Positions 16,511 through 25,588 are shown, counted from the stretch's first letter. The stretch is 64,000 bases of DNA from Sphingopyxis bauzanensis (GCF_002205675.1 NZ_NISK01000002.1:248001-312000), one strand, 5' to 3'. Program-made: numbers and translations. Notes: generated by a model not told the origin, from the sequence alone.

Positions 16511-17389
16511 ATGGCAGTGAGACCCTATTGGAAAGGCCAGATCCGACTGGCACTTGTTTCAATACCTGTCGAAATCTATTCGGCCACGCGCAGCGGCGCG
16601 ACGATCGCCTTCAACCAGATCCACGAGCCGTCGGGCAAGCGCATCAAATATGAAAAAGTGGTGCCGGGTATCGGGCCGATCGATGTTGCGGATATCGTCA
16701 GGGGCTTTGAATATGCCAAGGATGAATATGTGCTGCTCGACGACGACGAGATCGAAGGCGTGAAGCTCGAGAGCAAGAAGACGCTGGAGCTCACCCAGTT
16801 CGTCGAGGCCCATGACATCGATGCGATCTATTTCGAAAAGCCCTATTATGTTGTGCCCGCCGACGACCTTGCCGAGGAGGCGTTCATCGTCCTGCGCGAG
16901 GCGCTGCGGCGGAGCCGAAAGATCGGTCTTGGCCAACTCGCGATGCGCGGCCGCGAATATGTCGTGAGTATCAAGGCATGCGGCCGGGGCCTAGTGATGG
17001 AAACGCTGCGCTATGCCGACGAGGTCCACAAGGCCGCGAGCTATTTTCGCGAGATCGGCGACGAGGATCCGGACGAAGACCTGCTCGACCTCGCGACGAC
17101 GCTGATCGACAAGAAAACCGGCAAATTCGATGCCAGCGATTTTCATGATCGCTATGTCGAGGCGCTGCGCGAACTCATCGAGCGTAAAAAGAAGGGCAAG
17201 ACGCTCAATATCGAAAGCGGCGGCGATGGCGGCGATCCGCGCGGTTCCAATGTTGTCGACCTGATGGCCGCGCTTAAAAAGTCTATCGGCGACAAAAGCG
17301 GCGCGAAGGCGAAGCCCGCGGCCAAAAAAACGGCAAAGCCGGCCGCAAAAAAGGCCGCTGCCAAGCAACCCGCCCGCAAACGAGCATGA
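16511..17389 (+). CDS. ku: Ku protein (non-homologous end joining)
   Basis: A 292-residue bacterial Ku that binds double-strand DNA ends as a ring dimer and recruits LigD. The typical start PYWKGQIRLALVSIPVEIYS is seen, with FNQIHEPSG, the ring-forming beta-barrel, and GLVMETLRYADEV near the end. The C-terminal tail (about residues 262-292) is Lys/Ala/Pro-rich, as usual in DNA-binding Ku tails. GGGAGACGACC precedes the ATG. The LigD partner lies at 22866-24755 rather than adjacent. No EcfG box was recognised upstream. Confidence 0.95.
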   Translation: MAVRPYWKGQIRLALVSIPVEIYSATRSGATIAFNQIHEPSGKRIKYEKVVPGIGPIDVADIVRGFEYAKDEYVLLDDDEIEGVKLESKKTLELTQFVEAHDIDAIYFEKPYYVVPADDLAEEAFIVLREALRRSRKIGLGQLAMRGREYVVSIKACGRGLVMETLRYADEVHKAASYFREIGDEDPDEDLLDLATTLIDKKTGKFDASDFHDRYVEALRELIERKKKGKTLNIESGGDGGDPRGSNVVDLMAALKKSIGDKSGAKAKPAAKKTAKPAAKKAAAKQPARKRA

Positions 17390-17419
17390 TGAGCGATGGT
17401 CGCTTGCCTTGTCAGAAGC

Positions 17420-17662
17420 TTATCGGCTGGGACCGAAGTATTTGCGAGCGGGGTCGCGGCGAAATCGATAGCGGTCCCTGATCTGCGCGTTGAAAAAGCC
17501 CCCCGCCGAAGGGGCGCGGCAAAAGGCTTCAACGACAGGCTCCGGAACGGCGTCGTAAACATACCGTCCGGTCTCGCGAAACGCGATGCAGAGGGTCTGA
17601 TTGCCAGGGTCATAGCAAAGCTCTTCGATCGTCGACGACGCAGGAAAGCGATGGACGCGCAT
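17420..17662 (-). CDS. KTSC domain protein
   Basis: An 80-residue protein with SSTIEELCYDPGNQTLCIAF, YVYDAVPEPVVEAFCRAPSAG, and the FFNAQIRDRYRFRR ending typical of KTSC domains (named from lysyl-tRNA synthetase C-terminal extensions). The family is small and its biochemical role is not known; it recurs near stress and repair genes. It is leftward and convergent with Ku. No membrane segment, so cytoplasmic. Confidence 0.85.
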   Translation of the reverse strand: MRVHRFPASSTIEELCYDPGNQTLCIAFRETGRYVYDAVPEPVVEAFCRAPSAGGFFNAQIRDRYRFRRDPARKYFGPSR

Positions 17663-17780
17663 GCCCGGTCAGCGCGCGAAAGACCGCAGCGTTCCGGAGG
17701 CGACAGTGATTTTGCACCGCAGGTCGGCCACCGCCCGCGCCAGGTCACACCGCTGGGCAGCTTCGCGAGGATAGCCAGTG

Positions 17781-18662
17781 ATGGCCACCACTTCGGCGGA
17801 TGAGCGGCTGCGCGCGATGGCCGCGCATCGTGGGCTCAAGCTGCTCCGGTCGCGCAAGCGCACGCCTGGCGCCGGCGACTATGGCAAGTTCGGCCTGATC
17901 GATGCGGCCGGCAAAGCCGTGCTCGGGATCGAGACCGACGGCCTTGCCGCCACCGCCGAGCAAATCGAAGATTATCTGCGCGCGAGCAGCAAGGATGACT
18001 GGAAACGCGCGGCCGAGGCGGCGGCCAGAGCAAAATCGCAGCAAACAAAAGCGGCGCGCCGACCGGCGGCCGCAACCAAGCCGGCCCCCGCCGCCAAGCT
18101 AGCAGCGACGGGCGATGGCAAAGCGGTCGCACGCGGCAAAGCCGGCGAGCTGAGGCACCACCGGGACGAGCGTCCTGCCCGCGCTCGGCCGGCGCTGCGC
18201 ATCGTTGCGCCCCCCGAGCCACCCCCTCCTCGCGAGACCGCTCTGAATATTCGCGCCGCCGTGCCGAGCGACGCGGCACCCGTCGCGGCGCTGCTTGGGC
18301 AGCTACCGGGCCAGCGTGTCGATCGGGCGCGGACGGCACGCCGCATGCGCGCGATGCAAGACGCCGACGCCGGGCTGTCGGTGGCAGAGCAGGACGGCCT
18401 TGTCGGCTGCTGCGCCTGGGCCGTCGTGCCGACGCTGCAGCGCGGACCGGTTGGCAGGCTGACCCTGCTTCTGGTTGATGAACGCCAGCGGCGGCGCGGT
18501 ATCGGTGCGGCCCTGGTCGCGCATGCGCAGGCGGCACTGGCGAAGGCCGGCTGCACCGAAATCGAGGCAATGAGCGACATTCGCATCGACAACAGCCACA
18601 ATTTTTTCCGTGCCCTCAACTTCGAGCAGCGAAGCTATCGCTTTGTGCGGAGCATCAAATGA
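17781..18662 (+). CDS. GNAT acetyltransferase with distinct N-terminal domain
   Basis: A 293-residue protein. Residues ~8-72 form a domain (GLKLLRSRKRTPGAGDYGKF, then GLAATAEQIEDYL) that also occurs as stand-alone small proteins in sphingomonads. A Lys/Ala/Pro/Arg-rich linker follows (about 75-150), then a GNAT acetyltransferase domain (about 155-293) with LLLVDERQRRRGIGAALVAH, the acetyl-CoA loop RRRGIG. The ATG at 17781 has GAGGA nine bases upstream. Acetyl-group transfer is expected; substrate is unknown. The basic linker may bind nucleic acid, but that is a guess. Confidence 0.8.
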   Translation: MATTSADERLRAMAAHRGLKLLRSRKRTPGAGDYGKFGLIDAAGKAVLGIETDGLAATAEQIEDYLRASSKDDWKRAAEAAARAKSQQTKAARRPAAATKPAPAAKLAATGDGKAVARGKAGELRHHRDERPARARPALRIVAPPEPPPPRETALNIRAAVPSDAAPVAALLGQLPGQRVDRARTARRMRAMQDADAGLSVAEQDGLVGCCAWAVVPTLQRGPVGRLTLLLVDERQRRRGIGAALVAHAQAALAKAGCTEIEAMSDIRIDNSHNFFRALNFEQRSYRFVRSIK

Positions 18663-18850
18663 TGACGGCGTCGAGCCCGATCGCCGCACCGCGCCGCTAT
18701 CATGGAAGCGATGTCGCCCGGATGCGACCGGCGCGCCCTGCGCCAGGGCGCGGTCCATGATGAAGCCGCCAGCACCGCGCCGCGCCTTGGCGCAGGGCAT
18801 GGCATCGTTCAGCCGCGCGACACCTGCCCGCTGGTAAAATCGGAGACGAC

Positions 18851-19471
18851 ATGCCTATCACCATCGACCTTCCCTGGGACCAGCTCGCGATCTACGCGGT
18901 CGGCGCGGCGCTGATCCTGTTTCTCCTGTTCAAAATTCCTTATGTGGGGCCTGTCCTTCGGACCGGTTTGTCATTTGCCATCCTCGCCGCCCTTATTTTT
19001 GTCGTGCTCCAGCAATCGCCTTATGATCCTTCGCTGTCGCGCGTGACTGCGCAGCTCGGCCTCAACCAGCAGCAAGTCGCCGGCGACGAGGTTCGCATTC
19101 CGATGAATCGGGACGGGCATTTTTGGGCCACCGCGCGCGTGAACGGGACCGAGCGGCGCATGCTCGTTGACAGCGGCGCGACCGTCACCGCGCTATCGCA
19201 GGCAACCGCGGCGGCTGCCGGGGTTGACAGTGATGAAACGCTGGTCCCGTTGCTCATGAAGACCGCGAACGGCACGGTGCAGGCTACGGCCGCGACCATC
19301 GATCGGCTGGAAATAGGCAATATTGAAGCGCGCAGGCTCAAGGTTGTGATCGCGCCGGGGCTCGGCGACACCGACATCCTCGGGATGAACTTTCTCTCCG
19401 AACTCGCGTCATGGCGGGTCGAGGGACGCACGCTCATTCTTGTTCCCCACCGCCCGGAAGCGACCTCCTAG
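18851..19471 (+). CDS. Membrane-anchored retropepsin-like aspartic protease (TIGR02281-like)
   Basis: A 206-residue protein with two N-terminal membrane segments (about residues 11-28 and 36-54) and a C-terminal retropepsin domain. The catalytic Asp is in RMLVDSGATVTALS (D-S-G-A), followed by a flap-like region and LGDTDILGMNFLSEL near the end. Retropepsins act as dimers, each subunit giving one Asp. The protease domain is probably on the periplasmic side. Substrate is unknown. The next gene starts 56 bases downstream with its own stress-type box. Confidence 0.85.
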   Translation: MPITIDLPWDQLAIYAVGAALILFLLFKIPYVGPVLRTGLSFAILAALIFVVLQQSPYDPSLSRVTAQLGLNQQQVAGDEVRIPMNRDGHFWATARVNGTERRMLVDSGATVTALSQATAAAAGVDSDETLVPLLMKTANGTVQATAATIDRLEIGNIEARRLKVVIAPGLGDTDILGMNFLSELASWRVEGRTLILVPHRPEATS

Positions 19472-19473
19472 CG

Positions 19474-19499
19474 GGAACCACCGCGCGGGCCGGATCATT
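19474..19499 (+). promoter_or_regulatory. Possible EcfG-type promoter
   Basis: GGAAC (19474-19478), 17 bases, then CATT (19496-19499): one mismatch from consensus, 27 bases before the FMN reductase start. Confidence 0.4.
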
Positions 19500-19526
19500 G
19501 TCTTCGAGGGGGCAAAGGAGAATGAC

Positions 19527-20135
19527 ATGCCCTCGCTTACCGCCGCCGCCATCAACTGCTCGCTCTCCGCGAGCGGCCGCGAGAGTTCGACCGACGCCAT
19601 GATCGGGGTGCTCGCCGAGCAATTTGCAATCCAAGACGTCACCGTCAGCGACCCGGTGCGCATCGCCGCCCATCATCTGCGCTGGGGCGTCACGTCGGAC
19701 GAGGGCGACGGCGACGAATGGCCGCGGATCCGCGAACAAATTCTTGCCGCCGACATCCTGATCTTCGGCACGCCGATCTGGATGGGTCAGCCTTCGAGCG
19801 TCGCCAAGCTCGTGCTCGAACGAATGGACGCCTTTCTCAGCGAAACCGACGATGCTGGGCGGATGCCGAGCTATTCCAAGGTCGCGGTCGCCGCGGTCGT
19901 CGGCAATGAGGACGGCGCCCATCATGTCTGCAGCCAGATCTTTCAGGCCCTAAACGACGTCGGCTGGACCATTCCGGCGGTGGCTGGTTGCTATTGGGTC
20001 GGCGAAGCGATGGGCTCGGTCGATTTCAAGGATCTCGAGCACCGTCCACGTTCCATCAGCAAGACAGCAAAGATGGTGGCGGGCAACGCCGCGCATCTCG
20101 CCCGGCTGCTCAAGCAGTCACCCTATCCGGGCTGA
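19527..20135 (+). CDS. NADPH-dependent FMN reductase/flavodoxin-like protein
   Basis: A 202-residue flavodoxin-fold protein: start LTAAAINCSLSASGRESS (phosphate-binding loop), DILIFGTPIWMGQPSSVAKL, and VAAVVGNEDGAHH. This pattern fits the NADPH-dependent FMN reductase/NAD(P)H:quinone reductase group. AAAGGAG lies seven bases upstream of the ATG at 19527. A likely electron-transfer or quinone-protective role is inferred; the acceptor is not known. There is no signal peptide. Confidence 0.8.
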   Translation: MPSLTAAAINCSLSASGRESSTDAMIGVLAEQFAIQDVTVSDPVRIAAHHLRWGVTSDEGDGDEWPRIREQILAADILIFGTPIWMGQPSSVAKLVLERMDAFLSETDDAGRMPSYSKVAVAAVVGNEDGAHHVCSQIFQALNDVGWTIPAVAGCYWVGEAMGSVDFKDLEHRPRSISKTAKMVAGNAAHLARLLKQSPYPG

Positions 20136-20237
20136 CCTCGCCCGGGCTGACCTTGCGCGCCGCGGCGCAGCAGCCACGCGAAACTTCTGGCGCAGCCGTG
20201 CATTGTTTCAGGGAGCGACGCGAAAGGAGAATGAGCC

Positions 20238-20666
20238 TTGGCCACCCGACCCAGCCCGGACAGACGCCCGGTCCATCCCGTTCATGGTCTCCTGCTCGCC
20301 TTCCCCGTCGCGCTGTTCACCACCGCGCTGCTCTCCGATATCGCCTATCTGAACACGGCAGAGATGCAGTGGAGCAATTTTGCAGCCTGGGCGATTACCG
20401 GCGCGCTCCTCGCCGGTGCCCCGCTGTTGCTGTGGGCCGCGCTCGGCCTTTGGCGGCGGCGCCGAGATCCGGCCCGGCGTCATGCGCTTGCCTATTTCCT
20501 GCTCCTGCTGGTCATGTGGGGCGCGGGCCTGATCAATGCTTTCAAGCACAGCCAGGACGCATGGAGTTCGGTCGGGACTGCGGGCGTTGCGCTTTCGATC
20601 GTCGCGGCCGTCACCGCGCTCGCCGCTGGCTGGCTCGGCTTTAGTGGCGAGAGGATCGCACGATGA
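20238..20666 (+). CDS. DUF2231 membrane protein
   Basis: A 142-residue protein with four hydrophobic segments (about residues 17-36, 48-68, 84-102 and 112-132) and the family start RRPVHPVHGLLLAFPVALF. The TTG at 20238 is chosen because AAAGGAG lies about eight bases upstream and it gives the conserved N terminus; the nearby ATG at 20231 is in another frame. It overlaps the sugar dehydrogenase by four bases (ATGA), so the two are translationally coupled. It is an inner-membrane protein of unknown function that often accompanies periplasmic oxidoreductases. Confidence 0.85.
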   Translation: MATRPSPDRRPVHPVHGLLLAFPVALFTTALLSDIAYLNTAEMQWSNFAAWAITGALLAGAPLLLWAALGLWRRRRDPARRHALAYFLLLLVMWGAGLINAFKHSQDAWSSVGTAGVALSIVAAVTALAAGWLGFSGERIAR

Positions 20667-22000
20667 CCGCGCGCCTGTTCTTTGCCAGCCTGCTGGCTGC
20701 GACCATTCTGGCGGCCTGCGGCGGGGGAGAAGACAGCCTCGATCAGACGGGTCCCCGCCCCCAGCTGCCGACCCGCGACCAAACGCTCGTCCCACCAATG
20801 AAAATCGCGAAGCCCGCGGGTTGGGAGGGCGAGCAGCCGACGGTTCCCGAGGGGTTTACCATCACAGCCGTCGCAACCGATCTCAAGATCCCGCGCCAGA
20901 TCCTCGTGCTGCCCAATGGCGATATTCTCGTTGCCGAAGGCGTCGGCGGCAACGCGCCGAAGCTGCGGCCCAAGGATGTGATCGCAGGCTATATCAAGAG
21001 CCTTGGCAAAAGCGGCGTCGAGGGCGGTGACCGCATCACGTTGCTGCGCGATGCCGACGGCGACGGCCGGCCTGAGCTGCGCACCACCTTCATCGACGAT
21101 CTAGACGCGCCTTATGGCCTCGCCCTGGTGGAAGGGCGCCTTTATGTCGCCAATCAGGACGCCCTGCTCCGCTTCGACTATCGCGACGGGCAGACCCGCA
21201 TCGTGGGCAAGGGTGAAGAAGTCACCAAACTGCCCTCCCAGGTCAACCATCACTGGACCAAGGCGCTTGCGGCGAGCCCTGACGGCGGCAAACTTTATGT
21301 CGGCATCGGCTCGAACAGCAATGTCGGCGAACGCGGTCTGAGCCTTGAGGAAAACCGCGCCGTCATCTGGGAGGTCGATGCAGCGACCGGGGCCAGTCGC
21401 ATCTATGTCTCGGGAATCCGCAACCCCACGGCGCTTGCCTTCGAACCGAGCTCGAACCAGCTCTGGGCGGTGGTCAACGAACGCGACGAACTTGGCGCCG
21501 AGCTCGTCCCCGATTATCTGACGGCAGTGCGCGAAGGGGCCTTTTATGGCTGGCCCTACAGCTATTGGGGCCGACATATCGACCCGCGCGTCCAGCCGCA
21601 AAAACCCGAGCTCGTGCGGACCGCGGTGACGCCCGATTATGCGCTGGGTTCGCACGTTGCGCCGCTCGGGTTGAGCTTTGCGAGCGGCACCGGTTTCCCA
21701 GGCTATGCGCAGGGCGCCTTTATCGGCGAGCATGGCAGCTGGAACCGGCGCAATCTGGTCGGTTACAAGGTAAGTTTCGTCCCCTTTGCCGGTGGCCGAC
21801 CGACGGGCAAGCCGAAAGATTTCGTGACCGGCTTCATCAAGGATGGGCGCGCCCGCGGTCGTCCCGTTGGCGTCACCTACGATCCGGCCCGCGGCGCGCT
21901 GTGGGTCGCCGACGATCTTTCCAACACGGTCTGGCGCGTCACGGCATCGCAATCGGTCGCGCTCGCCTCGCCCGTCGGCAGCCTGTCCGATACCAATTAG
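20663..22000 (+). CDS. PQQ-dependent sugar (sorbosone-type) dehydrogenase lipoprotein
   Basis: A 445-residue protein with a lipoprotein signal ending ILAAC (Cys about residue 19), then a beta-propeller of the glucose/sorbosone dehydrogenase class: LPNGDILVAEG, APYGLALVEGRLYVAN, VSGIRNPTALAFEP, and AFIGEHGSWNRR. Such enzymes oxidise aldoses or aldehydes using PQQ in the periplasm. No PQQ synthesis genes are in the window. It overlaps the DUF2231 gene upstream, so they are one operon, which suggests the small membrane protein may serve as an electron link; this is inference. Confidence 0.85.
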   Translation: MTARLFFASLLAATILAACGGGEDSLDQTGPRPQLPTRDQTLVPPMKIAKPAGWEGEQPTVPEGFTITAVATDLKIPRQILVLPNGDILVAEGVGGNAPKLRPKDVIAGYIKSLGKSGVEGGDRITLLRDADGDGRPELRTTFIDDLDAPYGLALVEGRLYVANQDALLRFDYRDGQTRIVGKGEEVTKLPSQVNHHWTKALAASPDGGKLYVGIGSNSNVGERGLSLEENRAVIWEVDAATGASRIYVSGIRNPTALAFEPSSNQLWAVVNERDELGAELVPDYLTAVREGAFYGWPYSYWGRHIDPRVQPQKPELVRTAVTPDYALGSHVAPLGLSFASGTGFPGYAQGAFIGEHGSWNRRNLVGYKVSFVPFAGGRPTGKPKDFVTGFIKDGRARGRPVGVTYDPARGALWVADDLSNTVWRVTASQSVALASPVGSLSDTN

Positions 22001-22606
22001 TCAGGCTCGTCGGTCGGGCCGGAAATGAACGACGCGCCATATATAGACGAGGAACAGCACGCCGATAATCGCGGTGCTTACTGGTCCCAGATAGCGGTCG
22101 ACGCCTTCAAAGCGGTCGCCAAGGAGATAGCCCGCGGCCGCGAGCGCGCTCGTCCAAACGCCGGCGCCGAGCGCGGTCAGCACGGCAAAGCGTGGCAGGG
22201 GCATCGCGAAAACACCGGCCGGAATCGAAATCAGGGTGCGGAGCCCCGGAATGAGATGCGCCAGTGGCACCGCCCAACCGCGATGACGGCAGAACCATTG
22301 CTCGAGCCGGTCAATCTCCACGCTGCTCAAGGTGATCCAGCGGCCATGCCGGTCGGCCCAGCGCCGCAGCCTCTGGTCTCCGATCCGCCGCGCCAAAGCA
22401 TACCAGAACAGCGCCCCGCCGAGGGTACCCGTCAGCCCTGCGGCGATGACAAGCGCCAGGCGAAATTTGCCCTCGGCGGCGCCGAACCCGGCAAGCGGCA
22501 TGATGACTTCCGATGGAATCGGCGGAAAGACATTCTCGAGAAACATCAAAAGCAGAATACCGATATAGCCCATGCTCTCGACGAGGTCGGTGATCCAGTC
22601 GGTCAT
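22001..22606 (-). CDS. DedA family membrane protein
   Basis: A 201-residue protein with DedA features: GYIGILLLMFLENVFPPIPSE at the start (conserved re-entrant Glu and Pro), GALFWYALARRIG, WFCRHRGWAVPLAHLIPGLR, and RTLISIPAGVFAM with the conserved Arg. DedA proteins are inner-membrane flippase-like proteins implicated in lipid recycling and envelope homeostasis. The ATG at 22606 gives the usual family start; the longer frame adds 26 unlikely residues. Its stop abuts the stop of the sugar dehydrogenase gene. Confidence 0.88.
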   Translation of the reverse strand: MTDWITDLVESMGYIGILLLMFLENVFPPIPSEVIMPLAGFGAAEGKFRLALVIAAGLTGTLGGALFWYALARRIGDQRLRRWADRHGRWITLSSVEIDRLEQWFCRHRGWAVPLAHLIPGLRTLISIPAGVFAMPLPRFAVLTALGAGVWTSALAAAGYLLGDRFEGVDRYLGPVSTAIIGVLFLVYIWRVVHFRPDRRA

Positions 22607-22865
22607 GGGGCTGTGACCGGTGCAGCCGGATGGCGCGGTTCGCGCACGATCAAGGCGCCCGAATTGGCGCGTGGCATAGGACAAGCGAAGCGCACCGACC
22701 CGCGGCCTCGTCTGTCAAAACGCAGGGTTCGACGGGGCAAAAGCATCGCTCGCTTGCGTTGGACCATGATGCACTCCCTCGGGCTTCCTGTTTTCAACGT
22801 CTGCACCGGCGCGAAGTTGCTCGCGCGGGCCGGGAACGAAGGGCCGGCAATCGAGTAGTTACGGC

Positions 22866-24755
22866 ATGGCCAAGGTCCGCCCTCCGACCAAAAACCGCAC
22901 CGCGCCGCGCCGCCGCCGCGGCGACGACGATATCGCTGGGCCCGGTACTCCGCCTCCCTTCCGGTCGCTGCAGCTGGCCAAACTCGTCGATCAGGTTCCC
23001 AGCGGTAACGACTGGCTGCACGAGATGAAATATGATGGGTACCGGCTGCTGCTGGCGATTGGAGGCGGTGAAGCCCGCGCCTATACCCGCTCGGGGCTCG
23101 ACTGGTCGGACCGTTTTGCGCCGCTGCTGAAAGCGGCTGGCGAACTCAAGCTTGGCTCGGCGTTGATCGACGGCGAAGCGGTCGTCGTCGACGGCGACGG
23201 GCGCTCCAACTTCCAGGCGCTGCAAAACGCGCTGAAAGCGGACCCCGGCGCGATCGATTTCTACGCCTTCGACCTGCTCGAACTCGACGGGGAGGATCTG
23301 ACCGCGCTACCGCTACGGACCCGCAAGACGAAGCTCGAAAAGCTTTTGCCGGAAAAGAATCGGCGTCTGCGATATTCCGATCATATTGCCGGGAATGGCG
23401 AGGATTTGCTCAAGCGCTTTTGCAGCGCGGGTCTGGAAGGCGTGATCTCGAAAAAAGCCGATGGAAAATATGTCGGTGCAAGGTCGGGCAGCTGGCTCAA
23501 GACCAAGTGCATCCGGCGGCAGGAGTTTGTCGTTGTCGGATGGGTTCCCTCCGACAAGAAGCGTGCCTTCCGCTCGCTCATGCTCGGCGTCCATGAAAAG
23601 GGGCAATTGCGATATGCGGGCAAGGTCGGAACCGGCTTCGATGCGGCTGAGCTGGAGCGACTGGCAGCGCTGATGAAGCCACTGGAACAAAAGGCAGCGA
23701 CGGTCAGCGCGCCGCGCAGCGAGACGCGCGGCGCGCACTGGATCAAACCGGTACTGGTCGCCGAGATCGCCTATGCCGAGATGACGCGGGAGGGTACGCT
23801 GCGCCATCCGAGCTACCTCGGGCTGCGCGAAGACAAACGTCCCGGCGCGGTCACGCTCGAAACCGAGGCGGCGGATTTTGCAGCAGGCTCAGCCGCCGCC
23901 GTTGCGATCAGCAGCCGTGACCGGGTGATTTACCCCGAGAGCGATATAACGAAGGGCGATCTGGCCGACTATTATGCCGCGGTGGCTGCGATCATGCTCC
24001 CTTGGGCCGGTTCACGGCCGATCAGTCTTGTCCGCTGTCCGCAAGGCCGCGCCAAGAAATGCTTTTTTCAAAAACATGATGCCGGCGCATTTGGCGATGC
24101 GGTGCAGCAGGTCGCGATCACCGAGAAGGACGGCGATAGCGAGCCCTATCTTTATGTCGACACACCGGAAGGCCTGCTGACCTGCGTGCAGATGGGAACG
24201 ATCGAATTCCACGGCTGGGGCGCCCGCGTCGAAGATGTCGAGAAGGCCGACCGGCTTGTCTTCGACCTTGATCCCGACGAAGGGCTGGACTTTGAGGCGG
24301 TGCGCCGCGCCGCCTGTCAATTTCGCGATATTCTGCAGGATATCGGCCTGGCGAGCTTTCCGATGCTCACCGGCGGCAAGGGCGTCCATGTCATTGCACC
24401 GCTGACCCCGCGCGCGGAGTGGCCCGAAGTGAAGGATTTCGCGCGCCGTCTCGCCCAGGCGGTGGCCCAGAATGATCCTGACAATTTCACTGCGGCGCTG
24501 TCCAAAGCGCAGCGCAAGGGCCGTATCTTTGTCGATCATCTGCGCAACCAGCGCGGCGCGACTGCCGTTATGCCCTATTCGGCAAGGGCACGGGAACAGG
24601 CACCGGTTGCGGCGCCGATCAGCTGGAAAGAAATGGCAACGATCGACAAAGCGTCGCACTTCCATATCGGCGACACGAAGACGCTGCTCAGGCGCGCGCA
24701 GTCAAAAGCCCTGGCCGGTTGGGGGCGCGCCAGCCAGGCCTTGCCAGACCTGTGA
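22866..24755 (+). CDS. ligD: DNA ligase D, ligase-polymerase form lacking the phosphoesterase domain
   Basis: A 629-residue LigD. The ligase domain (about residues 30-315) has the catalytic motif EMKYDGYR with the nucleotidyl Lys near residue 55, LIDGEAVVVD, GLEGVISKKADG and SWLKTK. The polymerase/primase domain (about 345-629) has RVIYPESDITKGDLADYY, the metal-site FDLDPDEG (Asp near 467 and 469) and TGGKGVHVIAPL. The usual 3'-phosphoesterase domain (His/Asp/Arg catalytic motif, ~200 residues) is absent; the N terminus is only a short basic tail, and ~840 residues is the usual full-length size. It overlaps the exonuclease gene by four bases (GTGA). It works with Ku in end joining. Confidence 0.93.
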   Translation: MAKVRPPTKNRTAPRRRRGDDDIAGPGTPPPFRSLQLAKLVDQVPSGNDWLHEMKYDGYRLLLAIGGGEARAYTRSGLDWSDRFAPLLKAAGELKLGSALIDGEAVVVDGDGRSNFQALQNALKADPGAIDFYAFDLLELDGEDLTALPLRTRKTKLEKLLPEKNRRLRYSDHIAGNGEDLLKRFCSAGLEGVISKKADGKYVGARSGSWLKTKCIRRQEFVVVGWVPSDKKRAFRSLMLGVHEKGQLRYAGKVGTGFDAAELERLAALMKPLEQKAATVSAPRSETRGAHWIKPVLVAEIAYAEMTREGTLRHPSYLGLREDKRPGAVTLETEAADFAAGSAAAVAISSRDRVIYPESDITKGDLADYYAAVAAIMLPWAGSRPISLVRCPQGRAKKCFFQKHDAGAFGDAVQQVAITEKDGDSEPYLYVDTPEGLLTCVQMGTIEFHGWGARVEDVEKADRLVFDLDPDEGLDFEAVRRAACQFRDILQDIGLASFPMLTGGKGVHVIAPLTPRAEWPEVKDFARRLAQAVAQNDPDNFTAALSKAQRKGRIFVDHLRNQRGATAVMPYSARAREQAPVAAPISWKEMATIDKASHFHIGDTKTLLRRAQSKALAGWGRASQALPDL

Positions 24756-25588
24756 AGATCGCGACCTTCAATGTAAACGGGGTCAACGGCCGCCTGCCGG
24801 TACTGCTCAAATGGCTCGCGCTTGCCGAGCCCGACGTTGTCGTGCTGCAGGAGCTCAAGGCACCGCAGGAAGCGTTCCCGCGCGCCGCGATCGAAAAAGC
24901 CGGTTATCAGGCGATCTGGCACGGGCAGAGCCGCTGGAACGGCATCGCGCTGCTCAGCCGGATCGGCGAGATCCAGGAAACGCGCCGCGGCCTTCCGGGT
25001 GATCCCGAAGACCGGCAGAGCCGCTACATCGAAGCGGCCGTGGGCGGTATCTTGATCGCCGGGCTGTATCTGCCCAACGGCAATCCCATGCCGGGGCCCA
25101 AATTCGACTATAAGCTCGCGTGGATGGCCCGCCTCGCCGCCCATCTCAAAACGCTGATCGATCTAAAGGCACCCGTCGTTGTCGCCGGCGATTTCAACGT
25201 CATTCCCACCGAGCGCGATGTTTACAAGCCCGAACGCTGGAAGGACGACGCGCTCTTCTCCCCCGAGGCCCGGGCTGCTTTTGAAAGCCTGCTCGCGCAA
25301 GGGTGGACCGACGCCATCCGCCATCTTCATCCTGACGAGCCGATTTACACCTACTGGGACTATTGGCGAAACGCGTTCGCGCGCAACGCCGGCATCCGCA
25401 TCGATCATCTGTTGCTCAATCCACCCGCCAAAAAGCTGCTCCAGACGGCCGAGGTCGATACCAGGCCGCGCGGCTGGGAGAAAAGCAGCGATCACACCCC
25501 GGTGTGCATCGAGCTGAAAGGCCCGCCGGTCAGGAAAAACAAAAAGCCTCCTGACAAGAATTCCCACGCCGCCGGGGGCCAGCACTAG
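24752..25588 (+). CDS. xth: Exodeoxyribonuclease III (AP endonuclease)
   Basis: A 278-residue EEP-family nuclease. The start GTG at 24752 gives KIATFNVNGVNGRLPVLLKW; it overlaps the LigD stop by four bases. Metal and catalytic residues are seen in LQELKAPQEAFP (Glu), GDFNVIPTERDVYKP (Asp, Asn), RIDHLLL (Asp) and SDHTPVCIEL (catalytic His). Enzymes of this class cut abasic sites and remove 3'-phosphate and phosphoglycolate ends. Translational coupling to a LigD without its own 3'-end-cleaning domain suggests that it does that job here; this is inference. It is cytoplasmic. Confidence 0.9.
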   Translation: MKIATFNVNGVNGRLPVLLKWLALAEPDVVVLQELKAPQEAFPRAAIEKAGYQAIWHGQSRWNGIALLSRIGEIQETRRGLPGDPEDRQSRYIEAAVGGILIAGLYLPNGNPMPGPKFDYKLAWMARLAAHLKTLIDLKAPVVVAGDFNVIPTERDVYKPERWKDDALFSPEARAAFESLLAQGWTDAIRHLHPDEPIYTYWDYWRNAFARNAGIRIDHLLLNPPAKKLLQTAEVDTRPRGWEKSSDHTPVCIELKGPPVRKNKKPPDKNSHAAGGQH

